From Mucilaginibacter sp. UR6-1 (GTDB lineage: Bacteria > Bacteroidota > Bacteroidia > Sphingobacteriales > Sphingobacteriaceae), in assembly GCF_020880975.1 (NCBI RefSeq), contig NZ_JAJIWP010000005.1, forward strand, positions 225,264-289,263: a stretch of 64,000 bases of DNA. Reading direction: 5' to 3'. Position 1 is the first letter of the stretch, and the number at the start of each line of letters is the position of its first letter. The position numbers and the translations under genes are program-made. The notes beneath the pieces are model-generated. The model did not search any database and was not told where the DNA came from. It was given only the letters and a program-made list of their open reading frames with translations. Below are positions 42,290-51,743 of this stretch, piece after piece.

Positions 42290-42991
42290 TCAATTGGGGG
42301 CTTTTATTTTACGAAGTTCTTCGGCTATCTGCACTTTTATCTCATCATTCAGCTTATTTACTTCGGGTGCCGATGTAGCAGTGTAATACCCTCGGATGTG
42401 CTTGTCGGCATCTATCAGTACCAGTTTATCGCTGAAGATAAATTCCTTGTCGTTCACCTTCAGGGCGTTCACTAAAAAGCCGTTACGGGCAAGGTTATAT
42501 ACCGAAGCGGTATCGCCTGTTAAAAACAGCCACCTGCCCGCGGGTACATCCTTATACTTTTCGGCATATTGCTTTAGTATCCCGGGAGTATCATGCTGCG
42601 GATCTACCGAGATGGACAGGAAGTAAACCATATCATTCTTACGGTAATTGAGCGCCAGCTTGCGTACGTTATCATTTATACTCTTGCAAACATCAGGGCA
42701 ACCGGTGTAGAAAAAGCTGGCTACAAATATTTTCTTATCAAAGTCGTTTGTTGATACTTCTTTGCCATCCTGATCGGTAAGTTTAAACTGCGGGAGTGTA
42801 TGGTAAGTAGTATCGGGTATCTTTTCGCCATGAAACTTATGGAACGTACCCGAAAGCTTTTTAGGGCCGAAGTAGTTGAGCCCTTTATAGCGGTTTTTAC
42901 CGCCAACGGTAAGTAAATAATATAAAAATCCCGGTACTGCAAGTATGAGTACCAGGATTATCAGTTTCTTTCCTAAGCCGGAATTACGCAT
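42290..42991 (-). CDS. Sco1/SenC-family protein lacking the copper-ligand histidine
   Basis: A 233-residue membrane-anchored thioredoxin-fold protein with one N-terminal helix (about 9-28). The copper/redox motif C-x-x-x-C is intact (FYTGCPDVCKS, Cys98 and Cys102), and ISVDPQHDTP is present. Where Sco proteins have the third copper ligand His before the ylvd-strand, this protein has Phe186 (KEFIFSDKLVLID). Sco normally loads CuA of subunit II; without the His it might be a disulfide reductase instead. The gene overlaps the subunit IV gene by 1 bp. Confidence 0.85.
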   Translation of the reverse strand: MRNSGLGKKLIILVLILAVPGFLYYLLTVGGKNRYKGLNYFGPKKLSGTFHKFHGEKIPDTTYHTLPQFKLTDQDGKEVSTNDFDKKIFVASFFYTGCPDVCKSINDNVRKLALNYRKNDMVYFLSISVDPQHDTPGILKQYAEKYKDVPAGRWLFLTGDTASVYNLARNGFLVNALKVNDKEFIFSDKLVLIDADKHIRGYYTATSAPEVNKLNDEIKVQIAEELRKIKAPN

Positions 42992-43344
42992 TATCTGATA
43001 AGATCGATCCAGTGGTGGCTTTCGTTTGTAAGTACAAGGATCAAACCGATAATGAACAATATAGGCACTACCAGTGAGTAGATCAGGCCTACCTTTTCAA
43101 ACTTTAAGTGCATAAAGTACGCTACAATGTAGAATGCTTTAGCCAGTGTAAGTATGATATAGATTGGGTTAGCAACAGTGATGTTGATAATATCCTTTGG
43201 AACAAGGTACAAAGCGATAAAGAACTCTATAACGGTGATGCCAAGCAGTATTAAAAAAACCTGAACTATCTTTCCGCGGCTCATTGCATTGTGTTCTTCA
43301 TGGCCATGCTCATCATGTACATGAGCGTCTGTATGTTGTGACAT
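42991..43344 (-). CDS. Cytochrome c oxidase subunit IV-like protein
   Basis: A 117-residue protein with three membrane helices (about 27-48, 56-78, 85-107) and the conserved segment AKAFYIVAYFMHLKFE of prokaryotic COX4/CtaF proteins. The N-terminal tail is His-rich (HTDAHVHDEHGHEEH). It is a small accessory subunit of the aa3 oxidase. It lies 30 bp after the larger subunit III gene and overlaps sco by one base. Confidence 0.85.
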   Translation of the reverse strand: MSQHTDAHVHDEHGHEEHNAMSRGKIVQVFLILLGITVIEFFIALYLVPKDIINITVANPIYIILTLAKAFYIVAYFMHLKFEKVGLIYSLVVPILFIIGLILVLTNESHHWIDLIR

Positions 43345-43374
43345 AAATTTCTTATTTATTTATCAATGAAATAA

Positions 43375-44085
43375 TCAAACTAAATAGAAGAAGGTAAATA
43401 CGAATACCCAAACCAGATCTACAAAGTGCCAGTATAAACCGACCTTTTCAACCATCAGGTAGCTGCCACGGCGCTGGTAAGTGCCTGCCAGTACATTGAT
43501 CAGGATAACGATATTAATAATTACACCGCTGAATACGTGGAAACCGTGGAAACCGGTAATGGTAAAGAACAGGTTAGCAAACTGCTGCGTATAGGTTGCT
43601 GAAGGAGCAATGCCTTCTTTAAAGAAGTGGTCCAACTCATGCGGAATACTACCCCACCAAAAACCCTCATGGTGCAAATGCGCCCATTCTAAAGCCTGGC
43701 AACCCAGGAACATGAAACCACCAATAACGGTAGCTACCATCCATCCGGCTACTTCCTTTTTAGCATTACGATGGCCGGCCTCAACAGCTAATACCATGGT
43801 AACCGAGCTCAAAATGAGTATGAACGTCATGATACCTACGAAAACCAGCGGGGCACCGTGATCTATCATACCCGGAACTGACTGAAAAATCAACTCCGCT
43901 GATGGCCACGCATCCGCGCTGAAACGCAAAGCACCATAAGCTATTAATAATGATGAGAAAGTGAAAGCATCCGATAACAGGAAGAACCACATCATCATTT
44001 TACCGTACTCTACCGAAAAAGGTTCACGACCTCCGGCCCACGGCGTAGTCTTAACTTGATCAATTTGTGATACTGTTGTACTCAT
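43375..44085 (-). CDS. Cytochrome c oxidase subunit III (long form)
   Basis: A 236-residue protein with about six membrane helices, the CoxC fold. Family features are FSVEYGKMMMWFFLLSDAFT, the middle EWAHLHHEGFWW, FFTITGFHGFHVFSGVIINI and the final YWHFVDLVWVFVFTFFYLV. Subunit III supports proton uptake and stability of subunit I. A second shorter subunit III gene lies 22 bp upstream, so two different copies may form one complex. Confidence 0.93.
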   Translation of the reverse strand: MSTTVSQIDQVKTTPWAGGREPFSVEYGKMMMWFFLLSDAFTFSSLLIAYGALRFSADAWPSAELIFQSVPGMIDHGAPLVFVGIMTFILILSSVTMVLAVEAGHRNAKKEVAGWMVATVIGGFMFLGCQALEWAHLHHEGFWWGSIPHELDHFFKEGIAPSATYTQQFANLFFTITGFHGFHVFSGVIINIVILINVLAGTYQRRGSYLMVEKVGLYWHFVDLVWVFVFTFFYLV

Positions 44086-44107
44086 TTGTACTCGTTTGTA
44101 GAATTAA

Positions 44108-44686
44108 TTATTTCTGGTTCAAAAGTAAAAAAACATACAGATAAATCCATATAATATCGACAAAATGCCAAAATATAGCCGACATTTCCATCCAAAAAAT
44201 ACGTTTTACCTGTGGTATATTGCGGTAGCTCCCTACCAGCGAATTTAGTAGCAACAACAACCCGGCCACTATGTGCAATAAGTGCATACCGGTAAACACG
44301 TATATAAACGATTGGCTTGCATTTGGGTTTACAAAATAAACACCCATATCAACCAACTGGCTCCAGCCGTTAACCTGCAGCACGAAAAACGCGATACCCA
44401 AGCCAATGGTGATCCATAAAAACAACCGCTGCATGGTAAACTTTAGCTGTTTAGCCGCCTTTGATGCCAAAAACATGCTTAAACTGCTTAACGCTATGGT
44501 TATAGTACTATATAAAAATATAGGCGGAATAGTAATACTAAGCCCTTTGCCCTTTCCTCCAACATACACAATGAAACCACTTGTAAGCGCGGCGAAAATC
44601 ATGAACGAGGCGAACACGATCAGCCACATCACAAATTTTTTTGGCATGTAATCTACTCTATCCTTTTGTTGTATTTGAGCCATCAT
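44108..44686 (-). CDS. Cytochrome c oxidase subunit III (short form)
   Basis: A 192-residue heme-copper oxidase subunit III with five membrane helices. It shares the C-terminal signature with the neighbour (IFWHFVDIIWIYLYVFL) and GMHLLHIVAGLLLLLNSLV corresponds to the HGFHV helix. It starts 3 bp after ctaB. Two adjacent subunit III genes of different length are common in this phylum; the division of labour is not known. Confidence 0.88.
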   Translation of the reverse strand: MMAQIQQKDRVDYMPKKFVMWLIVFASFMIFAALTSGFIVYVGGKGKGLSITIPPIFLYSTITIALSSLSMFLASKAAKQLKFTMQRLFLWITIGLGIAFFVLQVNGWSQLVDMGVYFVNPNASQSFIYVFTGMHLLHIVAGLLLLLNSLVGSYRNIPQVKRIFWMEMSAIFWHFVDIIWIYLYVFLLLNQK

Positions 44687-44689
44687 CTT

Positions 44690-45550
44690 TTACACTTTTC
44701 CTATAAAATCAAACAAAAACATTAACTGCACCACCGGCAGGTATAAAAACGAACCGTACATCAGGCTCTTGGCCGATTTGATATTCCGGTTGCGTATCAG
44801 CATAAAACCCTGGTACAAAAATACCAAACTTAACAGTAACGATACTATGCCCACATAAATTCCCCCATAGCCATAATAAGTTGGCAACAGGCTTACCGGC
44901 AGCATAATTATGGTTGAAACAAATGCGAAAACCGCGCTTACCATATCCCGGTTACCCGAGGGCAGCAAACGGAAACCAGCCAGTTTATAATCATCATCCA
45001 ACACCCAGGCAATAGCCCAAAAGTGCGGAAACTGCCATACAAACTGCACCGCGAATAATACCAGCGCTATCTCATCAATTTTTGGGTGCGCGGCCACATA
45101 ACCAATAAGCGGCGGCAATGCACCCGGTATAGCCCCTACAAACACCGCTATAGGCGATTTACGTTTTAACGGCGTATAAGCGAAGGCATACAGCAGTATA
45201 GAGAATACCGAAAGGAAACCAGCCGTTGGGTTAAGGCTGCCTAACAGGTAAGTACCAAAAATACCCATAAAAAGGCTTAACACAAGGGCTTGCCCAGTTG
45301 TCATACGTCCGGCGGGAATCGGCCTGTCGGCTGTACGTTTCATCAGTTTATCCAAATCCTTTTCAATGATCTCATTAAACCCGTTGGCTGCTGAGGTTAC
45401 CAGGAAGCCGCCGATGATCAGCATCATCCAGTTTTTCCACTCAATAACTCCGTTTACCTTACTGCCGATAAGGAATGATATAGATGCCGAGAACGTTACC
45501 AAAAAGGTAAGCCTAAGTTTAATTAGTTTTGAAAAATCGCCAGCTTTCAT
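44690..45550 (-). CDS. ctaB: Protoheme IX farnesyltransferase (heme O synthase)
   Basis: A 286-residue UbiA-fold enzyme that attaches a farnesyl group to heme B. Both aspartate-rich motifs are present: ANGFNEIIEKDLDKLMKRTA (N-x-x-x-E-x-D-x-x-x-x-R-T form) and WALDDDYKLAGF-like WVLDDDYKLAGFRLL, with the family-specific PIPAGRM and AIPGALPPLIGY. Nine helices are expected. It overlaps ctaA by 4 bp. Its product heme O is the substrate of CtaA. Confidence 0.95.
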   Translation of the reverse strand: MKAGDFSKLIKLRLTFLVTFSASISFLIGSKVNGVIEWKNWMMLIIGGFLVTSAANGFNEIIEKDLDKLMKRTADRPIPAGRMTTGQALVLSLFMGIFGTYLLGSLNPTAGFLSVFSILLYAFAYTPLKRKSPIAVFVGAIPGALPPLIGYVAAHPKIDEIALVLFAVQFVWQFPHFWAIAWVLDDDYKLAGFRLLPSGNRDMVSAVFAFVSTIIMLPVSLLPTYYGYGGIYVGIVSLLLSLVFLYQGFMLIRNRNIKSAKSLMYGSFLYLPVVQLMFLFDFIGKV

Positions 45551-46608
45551 ACTCTCCCTCCCTGTATCTCAACTGAACGGTATAAGTTCAAAAACAAATA
45601 GAATTGCGCGCCAAATACAAGGCTCGCCAACAAAATATGCGAAGCTTGTGCAAAAGGCGGTAATGCCCAATATGATAATACCACACCGGTAACTATTTGT
45701 AGCATGATCATTAAAAACGTAAAACTCATAAACTGCTGCTGAATAGAATGGCGGCTAAAGTTACGGCGCAATAAAGCGTAAAGCAATATATTCACAATCA
45801 GCACCAACAGGGCCAGGTTGCGATGGTTATGAAATATTTCACCGGCATTCTCCACCCATGTTTCGCGGTAGCCGCCCAAAAGATGGTCGGATACGGAATC
45901 TATCTTTTCACGCACTTCGGTACCAATAGTTATTTGTACCAGCGAAAGCACTAAAGCGATCACTGTTATTACATAAATAATACCCTTTTTGTGAATACGC
46001 GGCCTGCCTAAAGTTTTAGCCATGTGGTAGGTGGTTATGCTGATAGCCAGTATAGCGATGGCCAATAACATATGTACCGTAACTATCCATGCAACCAAAT
46101 TGGTTGATACCACTATGGAGCCAAGCCACGCCTGGTAAACCACCAAAAACAAATTCAACACACTTAGTATAACGATAAGTTTATTACTGCGCCAGTATTG
46201 AAATGAATAGATGGCGCTAAGCAATAAAAATATACCACAAACGGCGCCTACCAAACGGTTAATATATTCCGTCCACGTTTTGGCGGCATTAAATTCTTCA
46301 GGCAGCAATATCGACCGGTCTTCACGGATACGTTTGGCCATATCGTTGTATCCAAAAAGATCAAGCGTTTTGGCAAAGCGCTGGTTTTTTAACTCACGCT
46401 TTTTTACGTATTGCTCTTTATAATCCTTTGGTAATTGTGATACATCAGTAGGCGGAATGTAGCCCCCAAAGCACTTAGGCCAATCGGGGCAACCCATGCC
46501 TGAGCCCGTGCTGCGTACAACACCACCGGCCAGTATCGTTAAAAAAAGCAAAATAACAGTGATAAGGGTTATCGTCTGAAATCTGTTCTTTGCTTTGTTG
46601 TTACTCAT
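45547..46608 (-). CDS. ctaA: Heme A synthase (COX15/CtaA)
   Basis: A 353-residue membrane protein with eight helices that oxidises heme O to heme A. The opening LTILAGGVVRSTGSGMGCPD with the Cys after GMG is the family hallmark, and the heme-binding His residues lie in YINRLVGAVCG-adjacent helices, VTVHMLLAIAI, IFHNHRNLALLVL and ASHILLASLVFG. It overlaps ctaB (ATGA junction) and starts 86 bp after ctaD, with a double stem-loop in the spacer. Confidence 0.93.
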   Translation of the reverse strand: MSNNKAKNRFQTITLITVILLFLTILAGGVVRSTGSGMGCPDWPKCFGGYIPPTDVSQLPKDYKEQYVKKRELKNQRFAKTLDLFGYNDMAKRIREDRSILLPEEFNAAKTWTEYINRLVGAVCGIFLLLSAIYSFQYWRSNKLIVILSVLNLFLVVYQAWLGSIVVSTNLVAWIVTVHMLLAIAILAISITTYHMAKTLGRPRIHKKGIIYVITVIALVLSLVQITIGTEVREKIDSVSDHLLGGYRETWVENAGEIFHNHRNLALLVLIVNILLYALLRRNFSRHSIQQQFMSFTFLMIMLQIVTGVVLSYWALPPFAQASHILLASLVFGAQFYLFLNLYRSVEIQGGRV

Positions 46609-46623
46609 TATAATTCCTAAAAA

Positions 46624-46668
46624 TTTAGGGTACCTGCCAGGGAATAATTCCGGTACAGATACCCTAAA
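46624..46668 (-). other. Double stem-loop between ctaD and ctaA
   Basis: TTTAGGGTA (46624-46632) pairs with TACCCTAAA (46660-46668); the loop contains a second palindrome, GGAATAATTCC. A T-rich stretch follows on the minus strand, so it may attenuate read-through from ctaD into the heme A genes. Confidence 0.45.
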
Positions 46669-46694
46669 AAGATCAGATCAGTAAGCGCGGAAGC

Positions 46695-48581
46695 TTATTT
46701 TACTTCCTCGTTAGATCTTTGTGTATTTGTCCATTTATTGTACTCATCCATACCTACAGGATTATTTTCAAAATCGTGCGGCAGGTTTGAGCTCATAGTT
46801 TCAGAGTAAGGTACTGTTTGAGGAATAAAGTCCTCATCGTGGCCAGGCTTGCTGTAATCATACGGCCAACGGTATACCGTTGGGATATCACCAGGCCAGT
46901 TGCCGTGAATTCGCTCGATAGGCGTAGTCCACTCCAGGGTATTTGAACCCCATGGGTTCTGCGTGGTTTTTTTACCGAAGAATATAGAGTAAAAGAAGTT
47001 GAACAGGAATGCCACCTGCGCAACGGCCGCCATAATAGCCGCCCAGGTAATAAAGGTATTTACTGACAACCAACGCTCAAATGACTCGAACTCGGTGAAA
47101 GCGTAATAACGGCGTGGCACACCATCCAGACCCATAAAGTGCATCGGGAAGAATACCAGGTAAGCACCGATGAAAGTTATCCAGAAGTGCAGGTAACCCA
47201 GTTTTTCGTCCATTAAACGGCCGAACATTTTAGGGAACCAATGGTAAACACCGGCAAGCATACCAAATATAGCCGCCGAACCCATTACAAGGTGGAAGTG
47301 GGCAACCACGAAGTAAGTATCGTGCAGGTTGATATCCAGGGCGGCATTACCCAGGTAAATACCTGTTAAACCACCAGAGATAAAGAATGATACCAGGCCA
47401 ACAGCGAACATCATGGCCGGGGTAAAGCGTATATTACCCCTCCAAAGGGTAGCCAGGTAGTTAAATGTTTTTACTGCCGATGGTACCGCGATGATCAGCG
47501 TAGTGATCATGAACACACCGCCCAGGAACGGGTTCATACCCGTAACGAACATGTGGTGACCCCATACGATGAACGAAAGTACGGTGATACCTATCAGTGA
47601 ATAAACCATCGCGTGGTAACCGAAGATCGGTTTACGTGAGTTGGTTGCAATAATTTCAGATGAGATACCCAGTGCAGGCATAATTACGATATATACCTCC
47701 GGGTGACCCAGGAACCAGAACAAGTGCTGGAACAGGATAGGGCTACCACCCTCGAAAGGCTGAGGTACACCACCCAATACAATGTCAGACAAATAAAAAC
47801 TTGTACCAACGCTGCGGTCAAATATCAATAACACCACACCGGCAACCAGTACCGGGAATGCTAATACACCCAGGATAGCGGTAAGGAAGAAAGCCCAGAT
47901 AGTTAAAGGCATTTTCCAAAGATCCATACCCTTTGTACGCATGTTTAGTACGGTACTAACATAGTTTATACCACCCATTAACTGCGATGCTACGAACATT
48001 ACCATACTTACCAGCCACAAGGTCATACCCATATCCGAACCCGGCATTGCTTTAGGCAAGGCTGAAAGCGGCGGATAGATGGTCCATCCCGGACCGGCAG
48101 GGCCTTTCTCAACAAAGAAAGAACCTATCATAACCAAACTTGCTAAAAAGAATAACCAGTACGAAAGCATGTTCATGAAAGGCGAAGCCATATCACGTGC
48201 ACCCAATTGTAATGGAATAAGCAGGTTACTGAAAGTACCTGATAAACCGGCTGTTAACACAAAGAATACCATGATGGTACCGTGAATGGTTACTAACGAC
48301 AGGTAGAAGTTAGGGTCCATACGGCCTTCAGGCGCGAAACGGCCTAAAATAGTTTCCATCAAAGGGAATGCTTTATCAGGATATGCTAACTGTATCCTGA
48401 ATAGGATTGACAATAGCATAGCAAATACTGCCATTATAATACCTGTAATAAGGAATTGCTTGGCAATCATTTTGTGATCCTGGCTAAATACGTATTTAGT
48501 CAGGAAAGTATCATGATGATGTTCGTGACCGTGTTCGTCGTGGTGTACTCCGTGATGATCCTGAACTGATAATGTTGACAT
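46695..48581 (-). CDS. ctaD: Cytochrome c oxidase subunit I
   Basis: The 628-residue catalytic subunit of an aa3-type heme-copper oxidase with about 12 helices. The active-site helix is WFLGHPEVYIVIMPALG (CuB His, cross-linked Tyr and the type-A Glu), other CuB ligands lie in WGHHMFVTG, and the heme ligands are in HDTYFVVAHFHLVMG. The proton channel D-region (GLSGTFSNLLIPLQLG) is present. The N-terminus is strongly His-rich (DHHGVHHDEHGHEHHHD, residues 8-24). It lies 19 bp after coxB. Confidence 0.97.
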   Translation of the reverse strand: MSTLSVQDHHGVHHDEHGHEHHHDTFLTKYVFSQDHKMIAKQFLITGIIMAVFAMLLSILFRIQLAYPDKAFPLMETILGRFAPEGRMDPNFYLSLVTIHGTIMVFFVLTAGLSGTFSNLLIPLQLGARDMASPFMNMLSYWLFFLASLVMIGSFFVEKGPAGPGWTIYPPLSALPKAMPGSDMGMTLWLVSMVMFVASQLMGGINYVSTVLNMRTKGMDLWKMPLTIWAFFLTAILGVLAFPVLVAGVVLLIFDRSVGTSFYLSDIVLGGVPQPFEGGSPILFQHLFWFLGHPEVYIVIMPALGISSEIIATNSRKPIFGYHAMVYSLIGITVLSFIVWGHHMFVTGMNPFLGGVFMITTLIIAVPSAVKTFNYLATLWRGNIRFTPAMMFAVGLVSFFISGGLTGIYLGNAALDINLHDTYFVVAHFHLVMGSAAIFGMLAGVYHWFPKMFGRLMDEKLGYLHFWITFIGAYLVFFPMHFMGLDGVPRRYYAFTEFESFERWLSVNTFITWAAIMAAVAQVAFLFNFFYSIFFGKKTTQNPWGSNTLEWTTPIERIHGNWPGDIPTVYRWPYDYSKPGHDEDFIPQTVPYSETMSSNLPHDFENNPVGMDEYNKWTNTQRSNEEVK

Positions 48582-48600
48582 AATCGCTAATTCTATTATA

Positions 48601-49818
48601 TTAATTGTTTAATGCTAACCTGTTTTCTGACTTTTCTTCCTTTTGCTCTGTTTCAGCAAAGTGTAACTCTTTCTTCAACGCATCTGTCAGATAAGGTTTT
48701 TGCTGTGCAAGCCATTTTTGGTACTCGGCTTCGGTAACAACACGTACAACCTTTTGCATGTTGTAGTGGCCACCACCGCAAATTTTGTTGCAATAAAGCA
48801 GGTACTCAAATTTAGCATTATCTTCTTTAGCCTTCATTTCGCGGGTTGTAACCGTTGGGGTGAACTTAAAGAAAGTTGGCAAACCCGGTACAGCATTCAA
48901 CTGAACACGGAAGTGCGGCATATAAACGCTATGGATAACATCCTGGGCATGAATATTCAGGCGGATAGATTTGTTAACCGGAACAACTAAAGTATCGGCA
49001 ACTAAATCGTCCATTGAGTGTTTGTCTTTAAAATTAACACCAACCTTGTTTGTACCGCTAACCAGCTTATAGTTCATTTCACCTAACTTTTGGTCTTTAC
49101 CCGGGTAACGCAGCTCCCAGGCAAACTGGTGGCCAACAACCTCAATATCGATAGAAGCGGCTTCGCCTTCGGCATCAACATGGTTAGTGATCTTTCTCCA
49201 CGTAGTAAAACCAAACACCACCAACACGGTAAGTACTATAGCAGGGGCAATTGTCCACGCAGCCTCAATGGTGTTGTTATGCGGATAGTAGGTTGCTTTA
49301 CGCTTATCAGATCCACGATACTGAAACAGGAAGCCAAATAGTAACACCTGTGTAATTATGAACACAACAACCGTAATACCAAAGGTTATAAAGAACATGG
49401 TATCCAGACTTTCACCGTGTACTGATGCTGCTGATGGCAATATCATGGCACCTTGTGTGGTGAATGACCAGTATGAACCATATAAACCAAGTATCAGGAA
49501 CAGCAGGAACAGGATGCCTGTGATGTTGTTCCAGTTCATTGGTTTTTTGCCTTGTATCTGCTTTGTAAGATCGTACACGCGCAGGATTTTACCAACAATG
49601 GCAACCGCAAAACATACTACTAAAAATAGCAGAATATAATAGAACGGGCCTGCCCATACGCTTGGCTTATCGGCAGCGTTGGCAGCAGCGGCTGGAGCCC
49701 CCTCTGCGGCTTTGGTTGTTGATTCAACCTGTGCCATAAGCACCTGGGTGCCAAAAAGGGTCAGCATCGCAAATAGCGAAAGTAGTTTTTTAGAATTTAT
49801 AAGTTTTTTGAATGCCAT
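48601..49818 (-). CDS. coxB: Cytochrome c oxidase subunit II (CuA)
   Basis: A 405-residue protein with a signal peptide (LFGTQVLMAQ), three membrane helices and a cupredoxin domain. The dinuclear CuA site is complete: HSVYMPHFRVQLNAVPG, then CNKICGGGHYNM with both Cys, His and Met. GHQFAWELRYPGKD is the aromatic patch region for electron entry. There is no fused cytochrome c, so electrons should come from a separate carrier or directly from the Act complex. It lies 50 bp after actF. Confidence 0.95.
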   Translation of the reverse strand: MAFKKLINSKKLLSLFAMLTLFGTQVLMAQVESTTKAAEGAPAAAANAADKPSVWAGPFYYILLFLVVCFAVAIVGKILRVYDLTKQIQGKKPMNWNNITGILFLLFLILGLYGSYWSFTTQGAMILPSAASVHGESLDTMFFITFGITVVVFIITQVLLFGFLFQYRGSDKRKATYYPHNNTIEAAWTIAPAIVLTVLVVFGFTTWRKITNHVDAEGEAASIDIEVVGHQFAWELRYPGKDQKLGEMNYKLVSGTNKVGVNFKDKHSMDDLVADTLVVPVNKSIRLNIHAQDVIHSVYMPHFRVQLNAVPGLPTFFKFTPTVTTREMKAKEDNAKFEYLLYCNKICGGGHYNMQKVVRVVTEAEYQKWLAQQKPYLTDALKKELHFAETEQKEEKSENRLALNN

Positions 49819-49868
49819 TTTACTGCTTTGTTTGGTATTCTGTATTTTGAGTGCAAAGTTAACAATAT

Positions 49869-51155
49869 TTATATGTGGTGATGTAAGCTCTCCTCAAGGA
49901 ATGGATGTTTTTTAGGGATCATTGATTTGAACTTGCTTAACGAATTGAATGTGAAGAAAGTAAGCAAACCGATAAAGCCTATAGCTATAAACAGTTCCTG
50001 GATGCCGTACATATCAAAGATATGAACTTCGTGGCCCGGCTCATGGTGTATAGTACCCGGCATAATCATCAGGTAAAAATCAAGCCAGTGACCGATCAGG
50101 ATAACGATGGCGGTAATTTTTAACCTGCCTGCCAAACGCTTAGCATCACGTGACATTAATAATAATAATGGCGACAGAAAGTTCAATACAATGTTTAACC
50201 AAAACCACCATTTGTACTCAGGCTCCCAGCGTTTGTAAAAATATACGGTTTCTTCAGGCATGTTGGCGTACCAGATCAGGAAGAACTGTGAGAACCAAAC
50301 ATACGTCCAGAAGATAGAGAAGGCGAACATCAGTTTACCAAGATCATGCAGGTGGTTTTCAGTAACCCATTGCATGTAACCTTTGTTGCGCAGGTACAGT
50401 ACTATCAGGGTAATAACGGCTAAACCGCTAACGTGCATGGCAGCAAGGTTATACCAGCCAAACATGGTTGAGAACCAGTGCGCCTCTAATGACATGACAG
50501 TATCGAAAGCGAATATCGGGAAGGTAAAACCGAAGATCACCAAAAATATACATGACATTTTAAAGCTCTTGTTGTAGTTGAACATACCGCCCAGTTCATC
50601 CTCATTGGTTGAGTACTTAACCAGCAAGTGGCCAAACAGTGAGTAAAGGAAGGTTAAACCAACAATCACGATAAAGAAAACAGGCACATTAAGAAATGCT
50701 GATTTACCCGCGATGGTAGCATCGTAGTGCTCACTGGTAACATCGGTTAAACCGTGTGCCGCCCAGTGGCCGTAAAGGTAAGGCATCACTTCTTCATGGC
50801 CTTCCTCATTCACTACGGTATGGGTAGTGAACAAACCTGCAGCGGCAACAATGATCAATATCACAGCCGCAACCGGTAATACTTTTGCCATAGCCTGTGG
50901 TACACGCAGTATTGAGGCTGACCAACCGGCCTGTGCCACATATTGGTAAGCTAAAAAGAATACAGCGGCTGTACATACACACGCAAAGTAATAGCTCATA
51001 AGCAATAAGTTACTGAACGTGCGTTGTATTGAATCGCCACCGGCCAAAAAACCGTAGGCAACTCCCACCACGCCAATAACTATGGCTATTAAACTCCAGG
51101 TTTTTATTTTACCTGAAAATTCGTATCGTTCGTCAATACTTGTATGAGTACCCAT
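49869..51155 (-). CDS. actF: Alternative complex III subunit ActF
   Basis: A 428-residue NrfD/PsrC-like membrane protein with ten helices, the second quinol-site subunit of alternative complex III. Family stretches include FLAYQYVAQAGWS, ALDTVMSLEAHWFSTMFGWY-like FDTVMSLEAHWFSTMFGWY, WFSQFFLIWYANMPEET and KRWEPEYKWWFWLNIVLNF. It lies 12 bp after actE and 50 bp before coxB, linking the complex III genes to the oxidase genes. Confidence 0.92.
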   Translation of the reverse strand: MGTHTSIDERYEFSGKIKTWSLIAIVIGVVGVAYGFLAGGDSIQRTFSNLLLMSYYFACVCTAAVFFLAYQYVAQAGWSASILRVPQAMAKVLPVAAVILIIVAAAGLFTTHTVVNEEGHEEVMPYLYGHWAAHGLTDVTSEHYDATIAGKSAFLNVPVFFIVIVGLTFLYSLFGHLLVKYSTNEDELGGMFNYNKSFKMSCIFLVIFGFTFPIFAFDTVMSLEAHWFSTMFGWYNLAAMHVSGLAVITLIVLYLRNKGYMQWVTENHLHDLGKLMFAFSIFWTYVWFSQFFLIWYANMPEETVYFYKRWEPEYKWWFWLNIVLNFLSPLLLLMSRDAKRLAGRLKITAIVILIGHWLDFYLMIMPGTIHHEPGHEVHIFDMYGIQELFIAIGFIGLLTFFTFNSLSKFKSMIPKKHPFLEESLHHHI

Positions 51156-51167
51156 TAATATTAAGTA

Positions 51168-51743
51168 TTATAAAGTTTGTAAATGGTGAACATAGGCAAC
51201 TACTTTCCAACGCTCCTGCGGCGACAGTTGCGAAGCATAAGAACCCATTGCGTTTACACCGTAAGTGATTGTATGATAAATTTTACCATCGGTAAGTTCT
51301 TTCATGGCACCACCGCGTGATGACTGCCCTTTTGAGTATGATGGCGGCGCAGGATAACCATGCGAAACCACCAAACCATCGCCCTGGCCTGTTACACCAT
51401 GGCATGGCGAGCAAAAGTGCTCATATAGTACTTTACCATCTTCAAAATTCTTTTTGGTAGCAGGCAGCGTGCTTTTTACCACTACACTGGCACTGTCATA
51501 ACCTCCTTTAGTGTTCGGAAAGTCAAAGCGAACAAAGCCTACAGGTATTGTACCCTTTGGTGGTACCTGCGCGGTTTTGCCATCAGCAAAGTTAGGGTTG
51601 GACTGATCCGGGTCGTACGCTATATGCCTGTACATATTGGGAGCGTATTCCCAACCTGTACTTCTCTTGTCTTTGCATGATGTAACTAATATCGATGCAG
51701 CGATAGAGAAGGCTGTAATGCCCAATATCTTTATTTTATTCAT
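51168..51743 (-). CDS. actE: Alternative complex III monoheme cytochrome c (ActE)
   Basis: A c-type cytochrome lipoprotein of about 191 residues. Lipobox LVTSC gives an anchored mature protein; the heme site is CSPCHG (LYEHFCSPCHGVTGQGDG), and the axial Met is probably in ITYGVNAMGSYASQL. It passes electrons from the ActA/ActB module to the oxidase. The ATG at 51743 gives a typical lipoprotein signal; a Met three codons earlier (51752) is possible. Either start overlaps the actD end. Confidence 0.92.
   Translation of the reverse strand: MNKIKILGITAFSIAASILVTSCKDKRSTGWEYAPNMYRHIAYDPDQSNPNFADGKTAQVPPKGTIPVGFVRFDFPNTKGGYDSASVVVKSTLPATKKNFEDGKVLYEHFCSPCHGVTGQGDGLVVSHGYPAPPSYSKGQSSRGGAMKELTDGKIYHTITYGVNAMGSYASQLSPQERWKVVAYVHHLQTL

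Noticed and set aside
44085..44108. Frameshift splitting one subunit III gene into two
   Set aside because: Both copies have their own start, complete helices and the same C-terminal signature, so they are two genes.
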